Below, piece after piece: positions 44,322 to 58,994 of a DNA stretch of 64,000 bases. The position numbers and the translations under genes were made by a program. This DNA comes from Trichoplax sp. H2 (lineage: Eukaryota > Placozoa > Uniplacotomia > Trichoplacea): positions 744,001-808,000 of the forward strand of contig NOWV01000018.1 in assembly GCA_003344405.1 (NCBI GenBank), in the 5' to 3' direction. The notes beneath the pieces are model-generated. The model had not been told where the DNA came from. It saw only the letters and a list, made by a program, of their open reading frames with translations, and did not search any database. Position 1 is the stretch's first letter, and every line of letters begins with the position of its first letter.

Positions 44322-44742
44322 TGTTGACTGTGTCCATTAATCCATTAATGCTAAGTCAGTTTTTCGAGCTAAGAAACTACGGTTAATTCGGCACTAAAAC
44401 TGACTACTGTCCACCCATTTCACCTAATCAGAATGGCCTGTCTATCCCCAGTCTTGTCACAGGCAAAATAGACACCCTAACTTTAATACACTTTACTCGA
44501 CGTGCTTTCAAACGCCGTAGAAATAGGGTCTAGAAAGTCCACTTTGCGTCTAGTTTCTCTACCCTAGACTCAGGCCATTCTCCGGAATTTCTCCCTCTCG
44601 CGATCATCGTGACGTCAAGTTGTCCTTCCTTCTCATAGGCTGAAGAGTGTAAATAGCTTATCCAGGCATAGAATTTGTATAGAGAATCCAATCATTAAGC
44701 CAGTAATTGCTCCCCCTTGTAATTGATTTTCATTAACGTCAG
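44322..44742. repeat. Duplicated block, copy A
   Basis: This segment is almost identical to 44763-45235. Relative to copy B it lacks 64 bp (B 44962-45025), has about 11 extra bases near 44583-44593, and carries a few substitutions. It ends exactly at the assembly gap. Confidence 0.85.
44610..44617. promoter_or_regulatory. CRE palindrome TGACGTCA (copy A)
   Basis: An exact CREB/ATF consensus palindrome, present at the same place in both duplicated copies. Confidence 0.35.
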
Positions 44743-44762
44743 NNNNNNNNNNNNNNNNNNNN
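44743..44762. other. Assembly gap (20 N)
   Basis: Twenty undetermined bases lie between two near-identical sequence blocks. Confidence 0.99.
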
Positions 44763-45235
44763 TGTTGACTGTGTCCATTAATCCATTAATGCTAAGCCAG
44801 TTTTTCGAGCTAAGAAACTACGGTTAATTCGGCACTACAACTGACTACTGTCCACCCATTTCACCTAATCAGAATGGCCTGTCTATCCCCAGTCTTGTCA
44901 CAGGCAAAACAGACACCCTAACTCTAATACACTTTACTCGACGTGCTTTCGAACGCCGTAGAGTCCTTTTAAAGCAGTTCTGCACCGATAGTCTGGGCGT
45001 CGATAAGGCAATTTATACTGCATTCAATAGGGTCTAGAAAGTCCACTTTGCGTCTAGTTTCTCTACCCTAGACTCAGGCCATTCTCCCTCTCGAGATCAT
45101 CGTGACGTCAAGTTGTCCTTCCTTCTCATAGGCTGAAGAGTGTAAATAGCTTATCCAGGCATAGAATTTGTATAGAGAATCCAATCATTAAGCCAGTAAT
45201 TGCTCCCCCTTGTAATTGATTTTCATTAACGTCAG
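44763..45235. repeat. Duplicated block, copy B, upstream of ESCO
   Basis: This second copy is adjacent to the ESCO start codon and probably includes its promoter. It carries a 64-bp insert (44962-45025) absent from copy A. The insert's CCTTTTAAAGCAGT is the reverse complement of sequence at about 43199-43212. Confidence 0.85.
45103..45110. promoter_or_regulatory. CRE palindrome TGACGTCA (ESCO promoter side)
   Basis: An exact CREB/ATF palindrome about 130 bp upstream of the ESCO start codon. The position is typical of a proximal promoter element; function is inferred. Confidence 0.4.
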
Positions 45236-45240
45236 AAAAT

Positions 45241-46218
45241 ATGAGCTCCAATCTATCTTATTTTCCTATCTTTCAACGTAGTAAATTATCCGATGTGGAG
45301 TTACAGTTATGTGGTCAAGTAAGACGGCTAGGGAATACAACAACAGGTGGCTTTCATGGTAGAACTAAACCTCGTCATAAGCGATGGCGAAATCGATATC
45401 GTGGTGTTAGGCGGCAAAATGAAAATTCAAAACGTGGCGGCAATCTATTGAAACAAATGTACTTAGATTTAGGCCAGAAAAAAATCGGTCATACAACTTG
45501 TGCTGTCTGTGGAATGGTCTATACTATTGGCGAGCCGGATGACGAAGATGCACATCGGTTATTTCATGAGCGATTTATAAGTGGTATCCGATTTGTAGGA
45601 TGGAAAAATGAGCATGTTGTTGCTCGATACTTGGATGGTAGGGTTATTATGGTCTTACCGACAGATCATCCTTCTCGTGTTAAGAAAGTCTTGGAGATTA
45701 AAGCTTTAATTGATGATCAATTAGGGATACCAAATCAAGTGAAAGAAACACAACATTGGGATTGTAAAACACTACTCTTTATTTCTAATACTAAAACTGT
45801 AGCAGGCTGCTTAATCGCTGAAGAAGCGGACAAAGCTCGACGCTTGTTACCATCCAAAGTTAACAAGAATAATAATAATAGTCGTCGTCGAACAGTAGCA
45901 AGTAAACCTTCATCGCAAGGCGGTAAGAAAGGCAGACGTATCAACAAATATTCTGCTGATGCGGTATGTTCCAATTTACCGGATTGGTGTTCTGATGAGG
46001 AATTTCCTGTCATATGTGGTGTTAGTCGTGTATGGGTCGATGCACGACATCGTCGAAGTAAAATTGCCACTAGAATGATGGATTGTTTATTAAATAACTT
46101 TGTCTACGGCCATGCTATGGAGAAGTCAGAGATTGCTTTCTCTGCTCCTACTGCCGATGGTAACGCATTTGCCAATCATTATTTTCAATCTACTTCTTAT
46201 TTGGTTTATCATAAGTAA
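45241..46218 (+). CDS. ESCO: Cohesin N-acetyltransferase ESCO1/2 (Eco1)
   Basis: ESCO enzymes acetylate SMC3 in S phase to lock cohesin on sister chromatids in the nucleus. A single uninterrupted frame of 325 residues begins at the first ATG. After a basic N-terminal segment (GRTKPRHKRWRNRYRG, residues about 41-56) comes the Eco1 C2H2 zinc finger: CAVCGMVY with histidines at HRLFHERF (residues about 88-110). It is followed by GIRFVGWKNEHVV and DGRVIMVLP. The C-terminal acetyltransferase domain carries LLFISNTKTVAGCLIAEEA, CGVSRVWV, HRRSKIATRMMDCL (acetyl-CoA loop), EIAFSAPTADGNAFA and the closing SYLVYHK. The N-terminus is far shorter than in human ESCO1/2, closer to the yeast enzyme. Having no intron is unusual beside its neighbours. 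Confidence 0.94.
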   Translation: MSSNLSYFPIFQRSKLSDVELQLCGQVRRLGNTTTGGFHGRTKPRHKRWRNRYRGVRRQNENSKRGGNLLKQMYLDLGQKKIGHTTCAVCGMVYTIGEPDDEDAHRLFHERFISGIRFVGWKNEHVVARYLDGRVIMVLPTDHPSRVKKVLEIKALIDDQLGIPNQVKETQHWDCKTLLFISNTKTVAGCLIAEEADKARRLLPSKVNKNNNNSRRRTVASKPSSQGGKKGRRINKYSADAVCSNLPDWCSDEEFPVICGVSRVWVDARHRRSKIATRMMDCLLNNFVYGHAMEKSEIAFSAPTADGNAFANHYFQSTSYLVYHK

Positions 46219-47772
46219 CATGGTTGTTTCAACAATCATCTACGGTAAATTCGTAGTTACTGTCGAGTTGAACTCGGAAGGCGCTTTCCCGATCTGAACG
46301 ATCAGGATACAGTGCTATCATATTATATTAGCGTTGGTAACAGTCTTCAAATTACCTCGCACTTAGTGCGTTCTCTACTGTTATATGAATGAATATATAA
46401 AAATTAGCCTTATTCTTTATATGTAAAATTGGGTGCTTTTATGGTGATGTTTTTTTCTTTTAATTCTTAAAATTTAGCTAGACTAATAGAGTACTTGTTG
46501 TTGATAGTTATGGGATCGTTTTTGGATCCTACATTGATCCGGATCTCTTGTAGCTTTTGCAGCTAAAACTTATAGTACCCAAACCCACTAGATAAATTCT
46601 GGAGATGATATCCTTGTAAATACGCGTATATAGTATACAGAATCTACTAGAAAGTATCCTTGATTGATTCACCTTTAACTTTGCTTGACGTAACAGATTG
46701 TATTACATCACTGCTGTTTTGATGTTACAGATCTTCCAATTTAATTACTGATTCTGTCAATCATTAAATAAGGAAGGTATCTTAACTTTCTTGTTTCGTA
46801 CTTTTCTGGTTTTTGCTAGCCTCAACTAAATTAATGAATATCTACTGAGTAAAAAGAGAGTGTAGACGCAGGATAACTGGTAATTGATCCATTGTAAATG
46901 CAATTAATATCTGTAATTACTGCTAATACTGGATGATGACAGATTTAGCTATTTTGGGTCTCTGGTAAATGATTCAATGTAGGCTAAATTATATAGTTAT
47001 TTCAGATGATTGCCGCCAATTCAATAAATAAAAATTTCGATTAATGCAGTAGTTCCACATCACTGAACGAAAATCGCTTGATGATTCAGAAAATGGCTAA
47101 TAGTAGACTTATAATTAGCCTCTAAACGATATCTTAAAGACACGCTTTCAGTAGTTATGAATTGTGTGTTACTCGAAAATGAACGATTAAAAGTTAATCT
47201 TGAGATTCTCGTCCTTTATTACTGGGACATAACGACTGCAGCTTGGATTACTTTATGTCCCAATTATAAAACTTTAAAATCACATTCAATAATTTCTCGG
47301 TCATTGGGTATATACTATATACCCACAATCACTTGTCTACAATATCAATAGGTATCATAATGTTTCACCGTGAAGAAAATCACAAGCATAATGGTAAAAT
47401 TCTCCTTCAAAATAAAATATGGCCATCATTCCAACTCATACTCTTACGCATGTCAGTTCCAAATTCCAATAAACTGTACTTGATATATTCGGGCATAAAA
47501 GAAAAACCCGTCATACAACATCACTACTTCAGAATTAAAATTAAAACTTTCAAGGTAGATTTTAAAATCTTTGATGAAAATAAAACAAATAATAAGCTAA
47601 GCGCTAAGGAATTTAAATACTGGTTTTTTATTAAGCAGATTATATATTAGTAGTCTTTAAGGCTAATTTTATGTCATCACGAAGCTGATATGATATTTAT
47701 AAAAGACAAATATGAAGTAAGCTGATACGAAAATCGGTAAACCAATATCGTAACAGTATTTTCAAACTAGCC
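46219..47772. other. Convergent intergenic spacer
   Basis: About 1.55 kb between ESCO and the 3' end of ALDH7A1. A lysine-rich frame from an ATG at about 47361 to 47650 (about 96 codons) has no recognisable domain or splice context. Confidence 0.45.
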
Positions 47773-52006
<4,234 letters not shown>

Positions 52007-52194
52007 GATTGAAAGTTGAGTTTGCTTGATTTTTGCGACGTTTTCTTCTAACTGGTGGATTGGAGCGTATAGTCACTGATACCTACAGTAGGCTAGAACA
52101 GGAGAATGTTGAACAGAGTGGAGACTAATAAGTTGGATAAATAGTTAATTAATTAATTCGGAATTAATCACCCGATCTGGTCTGAGGTATATTT

Positions 52195-52385
52195 ACCTAC
52201 TGTACAGTGTACAGTACAGTACAGTACAGTGCAAAAAGCGTCTCTGAACTCTAGAGGGACAAGGCAAAAACAATCTCTAGGGATTGACCGAATGAATTGT
52301 ACTGTACACTGTTCACTTGTCCAATCACCAGCTGGCATCAACAGGTCAGTACTGTAGAGTTGTACTGTACACTGTACACTAGTGA
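52195..52385. repeat. TACAGTAC motif cluster near ALDH7A1 start
   Basis: A run GTACAGTACAGTACAGTACA at about 52209 and GTACTGTACACTGTACAC at about 52362 flank two further copies. The cluster lies 190-380 bp upstream of the ALDH7A1 start codon. Confidence 0.7.
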
Positions 52386-52455
52386 GTTGTCCGCTTGGCC
52401 ACTGCAATAGAAAGAAAGAAAGCGTGTTATTACGTTTGATGGACACTTTGCCCTA

Positions 52456-53560
52456 TGTAGCTTTCCACTCTCGATCTGGCAAGGTTCAATCTTTCCAGCT
52501 GTTGGTGCAGTAGTATTTTGGAATACTGTCAATTATGCTGCAAATAAATTGAAATCATTGCATGCTACTGCACTAAAATTCCCTCCTTGTTAGACTGTAG
52601 AGTAGTACTCATATGTGGGTTTCCAGTGTCGATCTGGCAAGGTTCAATCTTTCCAGCTGTTAGTGCAGTTACTGCAGTAGTATTTTTGAATACTGTCAAT
52701 GAGTGCATGCTGCAAATAAATTGAAATCATTGCATGCTACTGCACTAAATTACCTCCTTGTTAGACTGTAGAGTAGTACTTACATGCCAGTTTCCCACTG
52801 CCGATCTACCAGGGTTGAGGGTTTTCACCTTTTAGTACAGTAGTATTCTTGAATACTGTTAACCATACTGCAAATGAATTGAAATCATTGCATGCTACTG
52901 CACTAATTTACCTCCTTGTTAGACGGTAGAGTAGTACTCATATGTGGGTTTCCACTGCCGATCTACCAGAGTTGAGGGTTTCCACCTTTTAGTACAGTAG
53001 TATTTTTGAATACTGTTAACCATACTGCAAATGAATTGAAATCATTGCATGCTACTGCACTAAATTCCCTCCTTGTTAGAATGTAGAGTAGTACTCATAT
53101 GTGGGTTTCCACTGCCGATCTACCAGAGTTGAGGGTTTCCACCTTTTAGTATAGTAGTATTTTTGAATACTGTCAATTATACTGCAAATGAATTGAAATC
53201 ATTGCATGCTACTGTACTAAAATTCCCTCCTTGTTAGAATGTAGAGTAGTACTCATATGTGGGTTTTCCAGTGTCGATCTGGCAAGGTTCAATCTTTCCA
53301 GCTGTTAGTGCAGTAGTATTTTTGAATACTGTCAATTATACTGCAAATGAATTGAAATCATTGCATGCTACTGTACTAAAATTCCCTCCTTGTTAGAATG
53401 TAGAGTAGTACTCATATGTGGGTTTTCCAGTGTCGATCTGGCAAGGTTTAATGTTTCCAGCTGTTAGTGCAGTAGTATTTTTGAATACTGTCAATACTGT
53501 CAATCATACTGCCAATGAATTAAAATCACTGCATGCTACTGTACTAAATTCTCTCCTATG
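52456..53560. repeat. Seven-copy ~158-bp tandem repeat (satellite)
   Basis: The landmark CGATCT recurs at 52472, 52630, 52802, 52959, 53116, 53275 and 53434, giving spacings of 158, 172, 157, 157, 159 and 159 bp. Two unit types occur. Type A (CGATCTGGCAAGGTTCAATC) is at positions 1, 2, 6, 7. Type B (CGATCTACCAGAGTTGAGGG) is at 3, 4, 5. Every unit shares AGTATTTTTGAATACT, an inverted repeat, and AATCATTGCATGCTACTG. Confidence 0.92.
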
Positions 53561-54193
53561 TATATAATTATCATTCATCTGTAAGCCTCCCTGAATTATT
53601 AAATAATTGCAAATCGGAAAGACAGTGTGTTATTAGATGTAAAATATGGCAGTAGTTAAGAACCCTTTGGTGAAACGCTGTTAATCATCCAAAATACAGC
53701 AGCTTTAATTTCACTATTTAGTGGTAAACGTTGTAGTTATTTACTGTCGTTATTAATTCGGTTTAGTGTAGGTAAAACCATGTACTGTCCGCATCCATAC
53801 CATACAATCAGTAGCTGATAGTACAAGGTTTAGTTCTGGTTGCAAACTAAACCAAGATTTTTTAGCAATTAAATCCAAACCAACTAATTTACTCGTGTAG
53901 CCTATGCTGAAGAATAGTTGGAGGGGCTGCAAGAACATGGCCGCCTCGCCTAGCGCTTTTCGCCAGTATAGTGTTCTACAATTCTACCAGTACAAGGTAT
54001 TATACAGTACTTACGGCACTGAATGGGGTACACCCATCCTGTACAGTACAGTATAGATCTATAGAAATCAATCAATAACTTACATAACTGCTATACTAAA
54101 ACTAGTAATAATATGCTGCAGTGGTGTACCTCTCATCTTGCTGCATCAAGTACGAGAAGTAATTGGTGCCCACTCTGCAGCTAAAGGCGCGTT

Positions 54194-57100
54194 ATGGCTG
54201 CAGGTTTGGTAGCGACCTTGCGGAAATCAGCAAGGATTTTAGGCAGTAAGTGTTGAGTTAGCAATAAGTGTGTCTATTCGTATAGCATTCTTATATCTGA
54301 ACCCGTTGTAGGCAATTTGTTGCAACTTGCAATCTCGTAAAAGCCACAGTAGAGTGCAGTCTTATTTCAACTTGTACAGGTTATGCAGAACGAGATAGCA
54401 TAGTAAGAGTTTGCCTGGAAGATTTCTTCATAGCTTGTATTAACGTACGATTTCCTACTACAAATGGCTACTATTGTAGCTATAGCCAAGTACAGCTTTG
54501 CAGTGTGTATGAATTATATATGCAGTTTAAATAACACATGGTAGACCAGCACTTATGCTATGTATACGCGTATGTATTGGCATCTTAATTAATAGGGTCC
54601 TACAGCGATCAAGTTGGATATCATAGACTTAAAATTTGGTCGCAGGAAGCTGCTAAACAACCAAATCAAGCATCGACGGATCAAAGTCAAATTCGTATCA
54701 GATTACTGGATGGGCAGCATACATTCGGAACCAGTTACATAACGACTCCTCTTGAGGTTGCTCAAGGTAAGATTCGTTTATCGATTACACAATTATGATA
54801 GTATACTAATGCATTTGAGACTCAAGTAACCGTTGCAATTGACCACCTATTAATCATCTTACCTTTATTGGGATAGCAATTTCAAAGCAGTTATCTAAAG
54901 AAGTTGTCGTTGCTGTTGTTGATAACTCAATCTGGGATCTACAAGCTCCCTTAACTAATGATTGCAGCCTTAAATTATTAAAATTTCGCGATGATCCACT
55001 AGCAAAACAGGTAAAAGTATCACACTGTAAGATCGGTTGTTATGCGTACAATACGCTTAGGTAAATCACTGCAGTTTCGTATTTTGAGAAGTTTAATCAT
55101 ATGAGTAGATTAAGACTGATTTTAGGATGCTATTGAGTTCATATTGTTGACCTCCATCGTGTCATCCATTCCTGCTAGGTATTTTGGCATTCATCATCGC
55201 ATTTGTTAGGTTATGCGATGGAAAAGCTTTATGGTAGTGAGGTTCCAGTACAATTATGTAACGGTCCTCCACTAGAACAAGGTAATGTTTCTCTACCAGA
55301 GGTCTGATGTGTCTTTTTAAAAGAAATCATTTTTATTAATCTAGTCTTTGTACATATAATGCTTATTTTACAGGTGGATTCTATTATGATGCCTATATGG
55401 GCGATAAAACTATAAAGCAGGCAAATGACTATCAATTTCCAATCTTGATTGAGATTTAAACTATAACGTGAACAGTTGTTGACATTAATGGTATTAACAG
55501 TACATAACTGTATGTAGGGGGACTTGAATAAGTTAGAAAAAATTACTGTTGATCTCGTAAAAGAGAACCTTTCTTTTGAAAGAATGGAATTAACTATAAA
55601 TGCTGCACTGGAAATGTTTCGATACAATCCGTAAGTTCTTAATTGCTGAGTAAATCTAGCGTTGTCTACAGTATACATTAAATTTTCGGCTAGGATTATA
55701 CTTACCTCCAAAATTTGTGCCATAAAGGTATAAAATAGAGATTATCAAGAAATTGGATCCTGGTGATACCATAACCGCATATAAGTGTGGAGATTTCATA
55801 GACCTATGTCGAGGGCCACATCTTCCTAGAACAGGAATGATTAAGGCAATTGCTATGACAAAGGAATCCAGTGTGCACAAGAGTGGAGACACTAGTTCTG
55901 TAAGTAGACTGAATGCAAATTTCATGTTATACTCATGCAACACTACAATCAAACTTATTCTGTAAGAGATCTAACCAATGTGATTTTTAGGCGCAACTGC
56001 AGCGCGTATATGGGATAGCGTTTCCGAAAAAAGATCTGGTATTTTAAATCGTTTCTATCACGAACCAAAATTTTATTATTGCTAGTATTCACAGAACTTT
56101 TATTGTCGTTTCTTAACAGCTTAAGGATTGGCTTAAAATGCAACAAGAAGCTAAGGTTCTAGTAGTTATATTTCTATACGCTCTCTTTTATCATCATGTC
56201 TTACATCGATTCATTTTACGAATTGACTCGTTGCTATATTCTATTACAGGAGCGTGACCACCGTACCATTGGAAAAGACCAGAAACTGTTTTTCTTTAAT
56301 CCTTTGAGGTAAAATTAAGTCTATGATTCTATGTGCATACCAATTTTAGAATCATCAGGTAGATTACTTATCATTGGTTAAAAATATTTTCGGTTCGCAG
56401 CCCTGGTAATGCTTTTTTACTGCCACATGGATTGAGAATTATAAATAAATTAAAAAATTTCTTAAAAGATGAATACAGGTAATGGGGAATTATGATATGA
56501 ACTCACTTACAGTTAATGAAATACAGATCTGATTTGGAATTACATTAACTTTGATATTGGTATAACTATCTTCTGAATAGGGTTCGCGGATACCACGAGG
56601 TATGCAATACTAGTAAGCGTAAGCTAATTCTCGTTTTCACATAAGTGCAATAATGCTGTCGTTTTATTGTGTGTATCTTTATATCAATTAATACTCCTAA
56701 GTTTTATCAACTCAAGCAAGGAACAAGAGTAGTGATGAATTAAGATATCATTCTGGATCTTTAGGTAGAAACACCGTTAACTTTTAATCAAGAGCTTTGG
56801 GTGCAATCTGGTCATTGGGATCATTATAGTGACGACATGTTTCGGCTGCAATCTGATCCAGTACATTACTATATATACTACAGCTTGATATCAAATAGTT
56901 ATAACATTCATAATTTGACTGATTTCTAAGTAGGTGAACATTATATTGTGCAGGTCATTACTAAGTTTTATATTTAAATGATATTACTATAGCAAGATCA
57001 TGAAAATCGGGGCTCAATTAGCCTTAAACCTATGAACTGTCCCGGACACTGTCTAATTTTCGGTAATGAGCGACATTCCTATCGTGATCTTCCAGTCCGA

Positions 57101-58994
57101 TTAGCGGAATTTAGCGCTTTGCATAGGTAAGTGACACACAGTTAACGTCAACATGTGTATAATTCAGCATTCTATCGACTTTAGTAGCTTTACATTCATC
57201 TTGTAATGTTGTAATTACAGGCCTTTACAGAGGATTCAAGTATTTATGCTTTACTGACTATAATTGATATTCTTACTGTCAAATAATTAGAGATGAACCT
57301 TCAGGCTCGTTGGGTGGATTAACACGCTTACGTCAGTTTCATCAAGACGATGCCCATATCTTTTGTACTAAAGATCAAATCGGGGAAGAAGTTCAGTAAG
57401 TTCGAGGGTTCAATATTAAGTAAGCTACGGATATCAATATTTTTATTAGCATACGACTATTGAACCTTACACGCACTAAAATAATAGGTTTATTGGACAT
57501 GCAAATGTGTTCACTATTACTATCTGCTAAAGATTATTCTTTTCGATTATTTAGGGATTGTTTGGATTTAATCAATAAGGCGTATTCGATATTCGGTAAT
57601 TAATTGAAAGTATTATTTCCTTCACACCTCTAGATACTTATTTTTATTGTAATAATAGATTTTAATTATACGATGAAGCTATCAACTCGCCCGAAAGGAT
57701 ACCTTGGAGAAACTGCTGTTTGGGAAGAGGCTGTAAGATAGTGCTACAGATTATTTATTTTGCCAAAATTATAGATTTAATAATGCTCGTATTGCTCACT
57801 AAAAGCTGCTTAAATTCAAATGGTTGAAATGATTATTGCATTAATTTTAGGAAAATCGACTAGTTAATATTTTGAATAGCACTGGAAAAGAATGGAGTGT
57901 AAACGATGGAGGTAAGTTATATCTCATATTAACAGGAATATAGCCTAGCTAGCTGTAAGTAACTTCGGCGGTAGTTATGACGTGATTACATTTAAATTTT
58001 CAATAGATGGTGCTTTTTATGGACCAAAAATTGATGTAATGATTCAGGATGCTATTGGCAGGTTTGTTACTACATATTAACATTGATTGCGAGTGATCTG
58101 GTCGATGTAACTGTGACTGCTATAGTTTGCCTTGTTTTTAATTTACAGAAGTCATCAAACTGCTACCATACAACTAGACTTTCAACTACCCAAACGTTTT
58201 AATCTGCAGTTTATGAGTTCGTACATGAAAATTTATTGTGAACATTATTCAATGATGTATAATGACCGTACGTTTAATCAATTTAATACAATATTGCTAT
58301 TGATACTGACAGATTCATCTGGAGAGCTAGAACACCCCGTTATTATCCATCGTAGGTTTTCTATAGAATTATTTAAATTAGAACTAGAAGGAAAAGTTTT
58401 TACCTTACACTTCGTTAATTGTTAGATAATCTTATTTCTATTAGGAGCCATTTTCGGCTCATTTGAAAGATTTTTGGGAATATTGATTGAACATACTGCG
58501 GGAAATTGGCCATTTTGGATAAGCCCGAGACAGGTTACTGTCATATAATGCCAAAATAAATTTTGCTATATTACATTCATTTCTCTTACTAACATTCTTT
58601 GAAATTTTTCAGGTGTCTGTTTGCAGCGTTTCTGAGAGACATAATGATTACGCAAGAGAAATCTGCGACAGCCTTAAGATTAACGGCTTATACGCTGATT
58701 TAGATATTACTGATGTAGTTCTTAATCGAAAAATTCGACTATCGCGTTTAGCTGGTTATAATTACATTGCGGTCGTTGGCAAGGAGGAATTTGAAAGTAA
58801 GTAAAATTTTAAAATTTTTTCTTTTATCATGTGGTCCATAATTAAGCAGGCTTCGCCCTCGTTTTCTAATTCTAGGTAACACCATTAGTGTGCGAACAAG
58901 GACTGGCGATTTTTTACAAAGACAAAATTTATCAGATCTTTTGCAATTCTTTCGTAAACTTAATAGAGTAACTATGGACATATCAGAAGTTTAA
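54194..58994 (+). CDS. TARS2: Threonyl-tRNA synthetase, mitochondrial-type
   Basis: The enzyme charges tRNA-Thr. About 24 exons from 54194-54245 to the stop at 58992-58994 give roughly 698 residues (human TARS2 718). The short first exon [17 protein letters not shown] is arginine/alanine-rich without acids, suggesting mitochondrial import. Next come the TGS domain ([16 protein letters not shown]), the editing domain with [18 protein letters not shown] and [14 protein letters not shown], then the class II core: motif 1 region, [61 protein letters not shown] and [14 protein letters not shown]. The three zinc ligands of ThrRS are all visible (Cys in NCPGHC, His in ALHR, His in IIHR). The anticodon domain ends [15 protein letters not shown]. 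One exon is 19 bp (56581-56599). The intron after 55420 appears to use a GC donor. It could instead serve both compartments. Confidence 0.92.

Larger units (their letters stand above)
42807..45240. other. CDK7/ESCO divergent spacer, repeat-rich
   Basis: This 2.4-kb spacer holds an 18-bp inverted repeat (43145-43162/43218-43235), a three-copy tandem repeat (43535-44210), and a duplicated block around an assembly gap (44322-45235). No protein gene was recognised. Confidence 0.6.
52007..54193. other. ALDH7A1/TARS divergent spacer with satellite
   Basis: About 2.2 kb. It holds a TACAGTAC motif cluster (52195-52385), a seven-copy tandem repeat (about 52456-53560) and a second short motif cluster near 54000-54055. 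No gene is seen. Confidence 0.6.

Noticed and set aside
47333-47650. 105-codon lysine-rich frame after ESCO
   Set aside because: The nominal start is TTG and the first ATG is at about 47361; no domain or splice context, and composition like the surrounding A-rich DNA.
52456-53560. Regular repeat array considered as CRISPR
   Set aside because: Units are 158 bp and homologous throughout, with no short repeat/unique spacer pattern, and the genome is eukaryotic.
55690-55730. Extra small exon in TARS starting after TTCGGCTAG
   Set aside because: It breaks the frame; the acceptor at 55726-55727 gives the conserved [10 protein letters not shown] continuation directly.
55229-55952. Long minus-strand frames within TARS
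   Set aside because: They are antisense shadows of TARS exons and introns without recognisable domains.
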